64,000 bases of DNA from Rhizobium sp. Q54 (lineage in GTDB: Bacteria; Pseudomonadota; Alphaproteobacteria; Rhizobiales; Xanthobacteraceae), in the NCBI GenBank assembly GCA_945861895.1, contig CAMAWF010000005.1, forward strand, positions 32,419 through 96,418, given 5' to 3'. Positions 56,480 to 64,000 of this stretch are shown piece by piece. Both the position numbers and the translations under genes were made by a program. Every line of letters starts with the position of its first letter. Within the stretch, counting starts at the first letter, position 1. The notes beneath the pieces were generated by a model, which worked only from the letters and a program-made list of their open reading frames with translations, made no database searches and was not told the DNA's origin.

Positions 56480-57671
56480 AGCCGCCCGGCCGCCGGATCG
56501 CCGCAAAACAGACAAGCGCAACGAGCGCGCATACGGCGGCGAGCGCCAGCGCGGCTGGATCGGACACGCGTTCCACCACGAACGCCATCACCAATGGCGC
56601 GACCGCCTGCACCAGCAGGAACGGAGCGGCCAGCCGTCCGACCAGGCGGCCGTAACCGGCGGCGCCGAATAAAGCGAGCGGCAGCGCGCCGCGCGTGATG
56701 GTGATCAGTCCGTTGGCGGCGCCGAACATGACGACGAAGGCGACCGCGACCGGCGCCGAAAATCCGAGCCACGCCAGCATCGTAAATCCCGCGAGCAATA
56801 GCGCGAGCGCGAAACGCGCCACCCAAATGGGGTGCAGATTGCGCGCGAAAATAAATTCGATCAGCCGCGCGCCGACTTGCGCCGGCCCGAACAACGCGCC
56901 GATGGCGACCGCCGTGCCGGCATCGATCCCGGAGCGGGCGAATATCGCCAGCAGATGCGCCGACAGTCCGGACGGGACGAAGGCGTAGATCGCGAAGGCC
57001 GACGCCACCAGGAGAAACGGCAATCCGGCCGACGGCAGCACGGCGGCGGGCGCCTGCCCTGCCGCCATTTCCGGCGTGTGAGCATCGGCGCGTTCTCGCG
57101 GCAGCGCAAAGGCGTGCAACGGCGCGGCAACCAGAGCGAACAGCCCGGCGTAGACCAGATAAGTCCCGCGCCAGCCTACGGCTTCGATCAGCAGATGCGT
57201 CACCGGCCAGCTCACCGTCGAGGCGAAGCCGCCGATCAGCGTCAGCGAGGTAATCGGCCGGCGCGCCGCGCTGCCGAAAATGCGGCCGAGCGTGGCGAAG
57301 GCGGGATCGTAAAGGTTCGACGCCATCGCTGCGCCAAGCACAACCCATACCGCGAGATAGGCAACCGGGTGTTGCACGTGGACGATGAGGACAAGTCCGA
57401 GAGCGGCGATCAATGATCCGGCCGACATCGTCAGATGACCGCCGAACTGATCGATGGTGCGGCCGACCACGGGGGCGACCAGACCCGCCGTGAGCAGACC
57501 AACGGATAATCCGGCCATCACAAATGCGATCGACCAGCCGCGTTCGGCCGCAATCAGCGGCAGGATCAGCACCGGCGTATAGAAAATCGCGCCCCAGGAG
57601 AGGATTTGCGTAATTCCGAGCACCGGCACAGCGCGCCAGGGGCCGAGGATAAAGTCGCGTGCGGTTGGCAT
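56472..57671 (-). CDS. Major facilitator superfamily transporter
   Basis: 399 residues from the ATG at 57671 (MPTARDFILGPWRAVPVLG). The 48-residue upstream extension in the track, Arg-rich, belongs to the antisense of the lipoprotein C-terminus. Twelve transmembrane segments. The loop 2-3 motif appears as VAPVVGRTIDQFGGHLTM; IGGFASTVSWPVTHLLIEAV lies in the helix 5 region. The substrate is unknown. Confidence 0.88.
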   Translation of the reverse strand: MPTARDFILGPWRAVPVLGITQILSWGAIFYTPVLILPLIAAERGWSIAFVMAGLSVGLLTAGLVAPVVGRTIDQFGGHLTMSAGSLIAALGLVLIVHVQHPVAYLAVWVVLGAAMASNLYDPAFATLGRIFGSAARRPITSLTLIGGFASTVSWPVTHLLIEAVGWRGTYLVYAGLFALVAAPLHAFALPRERADAHTPEMAAGQAPAAVLPSAGLPFLLVASAFAIYAFVPSGLSAHLLAIFARSGIDAGTAVAIGALFGPAQVGARLIEFIFARNLHPIWVARFALALLLAGFTMLAWLGFSAPVAVAFVVMFGAANGLITITRGALPLALFGAAGYGRLVGRLAAPFLLVQAVAPLVMAFVVERVSDPAALALAAVCALVALVCFAAIRRPGGSS

Positions 57672-57729
57672 GGGAAAATAATGGGTGCGGAGGCGTTTTG
57701 CCTTCACCCTATCATGCTTGCGGCTGCGT

Positions 57730-58284
57730 TCACGCCGGCTGCGGTTTCGGTTTGGGCTTCGGTTTGGGTTTCGCGACCGGTTTGCGCTTCTCGCCCTCCG
57801 GGGCGCAGCGGACATAGACCATGTTGCCGTAGCGTCCCTGCACTTCCGAGTCGATCCAGCGTACCACCAGCACCCGCCCGTCGAACGTCACCACCTCGCG
57901 GTCCTGCATGCCGCCGGCCTCGCCGGTCGGGCCGACATAGGTCTTGCCGCCGGGCCCGCCCTTGAGGCGTAATTCCTCCGCCTTGGGCTGATCGGAAAGA
58001 TGCATCATCACCCCGCCCGTGGGCCCCAGGGCAATGACATAGGGCTGTTTGCACTGGCCGCGGGCGGCCACCTCGGTGCGCTCGCGGTCTTCGGGCTTGT
58101 GATAGGCCGCAAGACCCCAGCGGCCGACAATCTCCGCCGGACCGAAGGCCGGCGGCAGAACCGGCGCAGGCAGCGGCGCCGGCTCGGGCGCATCCGGCCC
58201 GCCGGTCGTGGCGCAGCCCGCCAGCGCCAACGCCGACAGGGCCAAAAGGGCAGCCAGCGACGGTTGAGAGCGGAAACGGGGCAT
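57730..58284 (-). CDS. Lipoprotein of unknown function
   Basis: 184 residues from MPRFRSQPSLAALLALSALA, with a clear lipobox (LALAGC). A Pro/Ala-rich linker follows, then a domain resembling a small secreted beta-barrel (EIVGRWGLAAYHKPEDRERT, GQCKQPYVIALGPTGGVMMH, DREVVTFDGRVLVVRWIDSE). The C-terminus is a (KP)n tail (KPVAKPKPKPKPKPQPA), possibly contacting peptidoglycan or the membrane surface. The track's start at 58455 is an extension through the groES promoter. Only 59 bp from the convergently placed MFS start region. Confidence 0.8.
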   Translation of the reverse strand: MPRFRSQPSLAALLALSALALAGCATTGGPDAPEPAPLPAPVLPPAFGPAEIVGRWGLAAYHKPEDRERTEVAARGQCKQPYVIALGPTGGVMMHLSDQPKAEELRLKGGPGGKTYVGPTGEAGGMQDREVVTFDGRVLVVRWIDSEVQGRYGNMVYVRCAPEGEKRKPVAKPKPKPKPKPQPA

Positions 58285-58407
58285 AATCGGTTCCTTGGGC
58301 GCGGCTCTTTGCGGCCGACGGGCTGACATTGAGGGCCTGCGGCGGCGAGCGCAAGCGCCCCCGGCGCCTGGCGTTAACCCTGACCGGGGCCGGCCGGGTC
58401 CACCGCG

Positions 58408-58436
58408 CTTGACAGCCCAGCCGCAAGGCCATATTT
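58408..58436 (+). promoter_or_regulatory. Predicted heat-shock (RpoH-type) promoter of groESL
   Basis: CTTGACA (58408-58414) followed by CCATATTT (58429-58436). This matches the alphaproteobacterial sigma32 pattern (CTTG... CCATAT). It lies 13 bp upstream of the CIRCE element, so groESL may be under both positive (RpoH) and negative (HrcA) control. Confidence 0.6.
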
Positions 58437-58448
58437 CCCCGTGAGCTG

Positions 58449-58475
58449 TTGGCACTCGCCGTAATGGAGTGCTAA
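58449..58475. promoter_or_regulatory. CIRCE operator (HrcA-binding inverted repeat)
   Basis: TTGGCACTC-GCCGTAATG-GAGTGCTAA matches the CIRCE consensus TTAGCACTC-N9-GAGTGCTAA with a single mismatch. It lies 60 bp upstream of groES and near the expected transcription start. Confidence 0.95.
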
Positions 58476-58535
58476 CCGCCTCTCAGATCGAGGCTTTCGG
58501 TCAAAACCCAGCGCAAACGCGCCGACGAGGAAGAC

Positions 58536-58832
58536 ATGGCCAAGACCAAGTTCCGTCCCCTGCATGACCGTGTGGTTGTGCGCCGTATCGATGCCGACGC
58601 CAAAACCAAGGGCGGCATCATCATTCCCGACACCGTCAAGGAGAAGCCGCAGGAAGGCGAAGTGATCGCCATAGGTCCCGGCGGCCGCGACGAGGCCGGC
58701 AAGCTGATCAAGCTCGACGTAAAAACCGGCGACCGGGTGCTGTTCGGCAAGTGGTCGGGCACCGAGGTCAAGCTCGACGGCGAGGATCTTTTGATCATGA
58801 AGGAATCCGACATCATGGGCGTCGTCGGCTGA
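58536..58832 (+). CDS. groES: Co-chaperonin GroES
   Basis: 98 residues, full length. [20 protein letters not shown] at the N-terminus, the mobile loop [15 protein letters not shown], and the roof/hydrophobic segment [12 protein letters not shown]. The lid of the GroEL chamber. CIRCE and a likely RpoH promoter lie upstream; groEL follows 48 bp downstream. Confidence 0.98.
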   Translation: MAKTKFRPLHDRVVVRRIDADAKTKGGIIIPDTVKEKPQEGEVIAIGPGGRDEAGKLIKLDVKTGDRVLFGKWSGTEVKLDGEDLLIMKESDIMGVVG

Positions 58833-58874
58833 GACGCCGGGCGTTCGCACAAGCCAATCCGATAGATGGAGTAA

Positions 58875-60521
<1,647 letters not shown>

Positions 60522-60524
<3 letters not shown>

Positions 60525-60662
60525 AGCATGATCCCGAAAAGTGGGAACCGGTTTCCCGCCTTCGCGAAGCCCGCTTCGGCGGGCGAAGGACGGTCGGAAA
60601 AGATCATGCTCAAACAAAAAGATGGAGCCAGGCTCTGATTCAATCTGAGCGGATCAGACTCT
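60522..60662. repeat. Composite palindromic repeat, family D, copy 3, with nested insertion
   Basis: It starts TAGAGCATGATCCCGAAAAG, and its distal part (CAAACAAAAAGATGGAGCC ... GGATCAGACTCT) is the reverse of the copy at 27458. After GGAACCGGTTT the hairpin arm is interrupted by about 40 bp (CGCCTTCGCGAAGCCCGC then TTCGGCGGGCGAAGGACGG) which is itself palindromic; then GATCATGCTC closes the outer hairpin. It could serve as groEL terminator. The rest of the gap to 60751 has no gene. Confidence 0.92.
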
Positions 60663-60751
60663 GATTAAGCCTTGATCGCATCTGAACTTGCGCGAAGGGC
60701 GCGGCGAAAGTCGCGCCCTTTTCGTTTGCGCCGCGCCGCGCGACTGGCGAA

Positions 60752-62077
60752 CTACCAGCCAATCGCCCGCGGCAGCCAGAGCGCAAGCTGCGGGAAAAGA
60801 AAGCAGAGCACCAGCGCAACCATCTGCATCGCCACGAACGGAACGATGCCGCGGTAGATGTCGCCGGTCGTTATTTCCGGCGGCGCCACCCCGCGCAGGA
60901 AAAATAGCGCCCACCCGAAAGGGGGCGTCAGGAACGACGTCTGCAAGTTCACGCAAATCAGCGTCGCCAGCCAAACCATGTCCACGTTCGCCGCAATGAA
61001 GATCGGCAGGAACAGCGGCACCGCGATATAGGAAATTTCGATCCATTCGATGAAGAAACCAAGAATGAAGATGATGAACATCAAGAACCAGATCGCGCCA
61101 GAAGTCCCGCCCGGCACGAACATGAATAAATCCTGCACCAGCTTCTCGCCCTGCAATCCACGGAAAGCGAGCGAAAATGCCTGCGCGCAGATCAGGATGA
61201 ACATCATCATCGCGGTGATGCGGGTTGTCGTGTAGGTCGTGTCGCGCAGCACGGCCCAGGACATGCGGCCTCCGAACGCGGTGACCACGATGGCGCCGAG
61301 CGCGCCCATGGAGGCGGCTTCCGTCGGCGCCGCCACTCCGCCGATGATCGAGCCGAGTACCGCGCCGACCAGCGCGATCGGCGGCAGCACGACGCGAAAG
61401 AGCTTGCCGGTAAGTTCGCTGCGCGTGAGCAGATCGCGCTCCGCCTGCGGAACTGCCGGCACCAATTCCGGACGAAAGATTCCAAGTCCGAGAATGTAAA
61501 CAACGTAGATGCCGGCCAGCATCAGGCCGGGGATCATGGCGGCGGCAAACAGTGTGCCCACCGATTCATTCAAAATGTCGGCGAGCAAAATGAGGATCAG
61601 GCTCGGCGGGATGATTTGACCGAGCGTGCCGGAGGCGCAGATCACGCCGCAGGCGAGGCCCTTGTCGTAGCCGCGGCGCAGCAGCGTCGGCAGCGTGAGC
61701 AGACCGAGCGTCACCACGGTGGCCCCGACGATGCCGGTGGTTGCACCCATCAACACCCCGACGATGATGATGCCGATGCCGAGCCCGCCGCGCAGACTTC
61801 CCGCCGCGTGCGCGATCACCTCCATCAAGTCCTCGGCGAGCCGGGATTTTTCCAGCATCACGCCCATGAACACGAACAGGGGCATGGCGATGAGCGTGTA
61901 ATTCGTCACCACGCCGAAGATTCGGCTGGGAAGCAGATTGAACAGCAACGGCCCGAAACCGATATAGCCGAACACCAGGCCCGCGGTTGCAAGCGTCAGG
62001 GCAACCGGAATTCCCGCCAGCAGCAGGACGAAAAACGACGCCAGCATCAACAGGGCGAGAACTTCGTTCATCGGCAT
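60752..62077 (-). CDS. TRAP transporter large permease (DctM-like), second system
   Basis: 441 residues with about 12 transmembrane segments. MGATTGIVGATVVTLGLLTL, RRGYDKGLACGVICASGTLG and QIIPPSLILILLADI are DctM hallmarks, as is LQTSFLTPPFGWALFFLRGV near the C-terminus. Its start overlaps the DctQ stop by one base (TGATG). It couples solute import to a Na+ gradient together with the next two genes. Confidence 0.93.
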   Translation of the reverse strand: MPMNEVLALLMLASFFVLLLAGIPVALTLATAGLVFGYIGFGPLLFNLLPSRIFGVVTNYTLIAMPLFVFMGVMLEKSRLAEDLMEVIAHAAGSLRGGLGIGIIIVGVLMGATTGIVGATVVTLGLLTLPTLLRRGYDKGLACGVICASGTLGQIIPPSLILILLADILNESVGTLFAAAMIPGLMLAGIYVVYILGLGIFRPELVPAVPQAERDLLTRSELTGKLFRVVLPPIALVGAVLGSIIGGVAAPTEAASMGALGAIVVTAFGGRMSWAVLRDTTYTTTRITAMMMFILICAQAFSLAFRGLQGEKLVQDLFMFVPGGTSGAIWFLMFIIFILGFFIEWIEISYIAVPLFLPIFIAANVDMVWLATLICVNLQTSFLTPPFGWALFFLRGVAPPEITTGDIYRGIVPFVAMQMVALVLCFLFPQLALWLPRAIGW

Positions 62078-62583
62078 CAGCCGGCCCTCCGCCAGGCGAG
62101 AAAGCTCTGAATCGCCTGGGCGAGCGCTTGCAGGAACAGCAATGCGAAGCCGAGCGGGATCAGACCTTTCAGCAAATAGCGTGCGGAAATTCCGCCTGGA
62201 TTTGCGGTGCCCTCACCGATGACCCAGGATTGCATGACATAAGCCCAGGACAGCTTGATGATGATGATCGAGATCGCGATCAAGAGCAGCGCCGAGATGA
62301 AGTTGACCAGTTCTTTGGTTGCCTGAGTGAACGTTGCGTAAAGCACGTCAACCCGGACATGCTCGCCGTGCCGCAGCGCATACGACATGCCGAACAGGCA
62401 AATCGGCGACATCAGGTGCCATTCGAGCTCCTGCGACCAGACCGATCCGGTGTTGAAGCCGTAGCGCAGCAGCACGTTGCCGCCCATGACGAGCGCCAGC
62501 GCAAACGACGACCAAGCTGTGATACGGCCGACGGCGTCGATTAAACGATCGATGCCGTCGGCCAGCTTCTCTGCGGGATTCAC
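62077..62583 (-). CDS. TRAP transporter small permease (DctQ-like), second system
   Basis: 168 residues with four transmembrane helices (ITAWSSFALALVMGGNVLLR, LMSPICLFGMSYALRHGEHV, ALLLIAISIIIIKLSWAYVM and LLKGLIPLGFALLFLQALAQ). The loop RHGEHVRVDVLYA carries the family GxHVRVD motif. It lies between the binding-protein and large-permease genes, 7 bp after the former. Confidence 0.92.
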   Translation of the reverse strand: MNPAEKLADGIDRLIDAVGRITAWSSFALALVMGGNVLLRYGFNTGSVWSQELEWHLMSPICLFGMSYALRHGEHVRVDVLYATFTQATKELVNFISALLLIAISIIIIKLSWAYVMQSWVIGEGTANPGGISARYLLKGLIPLGFALLFLQALAQAIQSFLAWRRAG

Positions 62584-62590
62584 GTCGGTT

Positions 62591-63673
62591 TTATTTCAGA
62601 ATTTTGTCGTGATAGACGGCCTCGCTGTAGGCCGCCCACTGTTTGTATTTACCCATATACGCCATGTAGGACTCGTGCACCTTCTTGGTCACCGCATCCT
62701 TGGCAACCGCCTCGGCGAGAATTTTGTCGTTCGCGCTGCGTAGCGCGGCGACGATGGCGTCGGGCAATGGCGCCGCAATGACGCCCTGGTTCTTGATCAG
62801 GTCTTCCATCGCCTCGGCATTGTTCTTCTGGCACCACGCTTCGCTGATTGCGTTGCACGCGGCGCAAGCATTTTCGACAATGGCCTTGAGATCGGCCGGC
62901 AGGCTCGCCCATTTCGCCTTATTGACGATGAGTTCGCTCGCGGTCGCTGTCTCGTGCCAGCCGGTCGTGTAGTAATATTTGGCGGCGCGCTGGAGACCGA
63001 GTTGACGATCCAGAAATGGGCCGACGAATTCCGCAGCATCGATCACACCGCGCTCAAGCGCCGGAAAAATTTCGCCCGGCGGTAGAAGACGCGCATCGAC
63101 GCCCAGGGATTGATAGACGCGTCCGGCCAAGCCCGGAATGCGCATCTTGAGGCCCTTGAGGTCTTCGACTTTTTCAACCGGCTTCTTGAACCAGCCGGTC
63201 ATCTGCACGCCGGTATTGCCGCACAGGAACGGCACCAGATTGAAGCGGTCGTAGACCTCGCGCCACAACTGGAGGCCGCCGCCGTCATACATCCAGCCGT
63301 TGAGGCCCTGGAAATTCAATCCGAAGGGCACGGCGGTGAAATATTGCGCGGCGAAGCTCTTGCCGGTCCAGAAATAGGAGTTGGCGTAGTTCATCTCCAC
63401 CGTGCCGGCGGACACCGCATCGAAACCTTCCGCCGCCGGAATCAATTCGCCGGCGCCGTAGAATTGAATCTTGAGACGCCCGCCCGACATATCCTCGATG
63501 CGCTTGGCAAGATCCTTGGCGCCGCCAGGACCGGTCGAATAGAACGCGGCATTCGGCCCGTAGAAACTGGTCATCTTCCAGTTGAAAGTGGTTTGGGCGC
63601 GCGCAACCGCCGGCGCGGCAATAGTGCCGGCCGCGCCTGCCAATGCCAATTTGGTGAAATCGCGACGACGCAT
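62591..63673 (-). CDS. TRAP binding protein, TakP-like (2-oxo acid/monocarboxylate), Tat-exported
   Basis: 360 residues. The N-terminus MRRRDFTKLALAGAAGTIAA is a twin-arginine signal (RRRDFTK), so the protein folds before export. The mature part resembles TakP of Rhodobacter: IQFYGAGELIPAAEGFDAVS, LNGWMYDGGGLQLW, FLCGNTGVQMTGWFKKPVEK, LKGLKMRIPGLAGRVYQSLG (ligand-binding Arg) and GVIDAAEFVGPFLDRQLGLQ. TakP-type proteins bind 2-oxo acids or lactate with a metal ion. First gene of the unit dctP-dctQ-dctM. Confidence 0.92.
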   Translation of the reverse strand: MRRRDFTKLALAGAAGTIAAPAVARAQTTFNWKMTSFYGPNAAFYSTGPGGAKDLAKRIEDMSGGRLKIQFYGAGELIPAAEGFDAVSAGTVEMNYANSYFWTGKSFAAQYFTAVPFGLNFQGLNGWMYDGGGLQLWREVYDRFNLVPFLCGNTGVQMTGWFKKPVEKVEDLKGLKMRIPGLAGRVYQSLGVDARLLPPGEIFPALERGVIDAAEFVGPFLDRQLGLQRAAKYYYTTGWHETATASELIVNKAKWASLPADLKAIVENACAACNAISEAWCQKNNAEAMEDLIKNQGVIAAPLPDAIVAALRSANDKILAEAVAKDAVTKKVHESYMAYMGKYKQWAAYSEAVYHDKILK

Positions 63674-63873
63674 GACTACCCTCCCGATCTGTCAGCCGGC
63701 CTATCCGGAGAATGCAAGCGGCAGGCCATTTAGCAGAACCCCGGCATGGCCATTGTCTTCCGTCTGCGCACCGGTTCAAGACAAAACTGCACGATTTGCA
63801 GGCAGTCTGCCGCAAAAACATCCATGACCCATGGAACATGGGCCGTATTTACGGCGACCCGGTCTGGCTGGCG
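63674..63873. other. Upstream region of the second TRAP operon
   Basis: About 200 bp between the binding-protein start and the partial META-domain gene, both on the minus strand. It should hold the TRAP promoter, but I see no strong -35/-10 pair, operator or terminator. Confidence 0.4.
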
Positions 63874-64000
63874 CTAATTGCTGGCAGGACGAAAGCGCAG
63901 CGGCTTTGCGCCCGTGAGCACGATGGAAGCGCCTTCACGCCGCCAGGCGGTGACCTGCGAGAGTGCGGCAAGCATCGCCTCGTCCGCTTGCATGCGCGCA
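63874..64000 (-). CDS. META-domain (HslJ-like) protein, C-terminal fragment
   Basis: Not in the ORF track; I translated it from the minus strand. The last 42 codons before the TAG at 63874 encode MQADEAMLAALSQVTAWRRE, GASIVLTGAKPLRFRPASN. The pattern, with an upstream acidic helix and a final strand ending in LRFRP, matches the C-terminus of META/HslJ domains in secreted proteins. The rest of the gene is outside the window. Confidence 0.6.
   Translation of the reverse strand, partial: ARMQADEAMLAALSQVTAWRREGASIVLTGAKPLRFRPASN

Overview
This window looks like a chromosome segment from a high-GC alphaproteobacterium of the Hyphomicrobiales (Rhizobiales), close to the Bradyrhizobium/Nitrobacter/Pseudolabrys side. 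The evidence is gene order and repeat content. It carries mraZ-rsmH beside an AmiD-like amidase and rnpB, the block pmbA/CysQ-like/DUF4170/DUF374/waaA/lpxK/DUF2093, hisS-hisZ-hisG, CIRCE-groESL, and several families of palindromic repeats. I saw no phage, plasmid, IS transposase, rRNA, tRNA or CRISPR. Almost everything is core-chromosome content.

Layout. 1-1.3 kb: start of the division/cell-wall cluster on the minus strand (rsmH partial, mraZ) with a four-repeat MraZ operator. 1.6-3 kb: a 13-bp tandem repeat, an amidase, rnpB and its terminator. 3-5 kb: two tandem EamA-type transporters. 5-12 kb: a TRAP transporter divergent from a fused HyuA-HyuB/5-oxoprolinase protein. 12-19 kb: DUF6101, then the lipid A/Kdo-related operon. 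19-22.6 kb: a hydrolase, then a Zur-box-controlled DUF2946 plus ZnuD-like receptor unit. 22.6-30 kb: xseA, purD-cupin-phosphotransferase, tadA, rluB-rsmD. 30-42 kb: mutL, arfB, pgi, an active/inactive M16 peptidase pair, lspA, ileS, ribF. 42-46.7 kb: a CheY-like receiver, a HAD hydrolase, a degenerate EAL (TipF-like) protein and an omega-aminotransferase. 46.9-51.3 kb: hisS, hisZ, hisG. 51.4-58.3 kb: GtrA/GT2/ChbG, DUF2076, an L,D-transpeptidase, a CheZ-like protein, an MFS transporter and a lipoprotein. 58.4-60.5 kb: groESL. 60.7-63.7 kb: a second TRAP transporter (TakP-like binding protein). The window ends in a partial META/HslJ-like gene.

The most unusual content is the palindromic repeats. 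I recognise at least four families. One copy sits in frame inside ileS and another in the C-terminal tail of rluB, so both are translated. Another fills the whole pgi-arfB gap, and one occupies almost all of the tadA/rluB divergent promoter region. A third family abuts the stop codons of tadA, groEL and hisG. Two copies carry a second palindrome nested inside. ileS also has a lower-GC block over its editing domain, next to the inserted repeat, which suggests a recombination patch. I found no clear new multi-gene defence or biosynthetic system. The best leads are the translated repeats, the ileS mosaic, the Zur-regulated zinc-uptake unit and the conserved lipid A-linked genes of unknown function.
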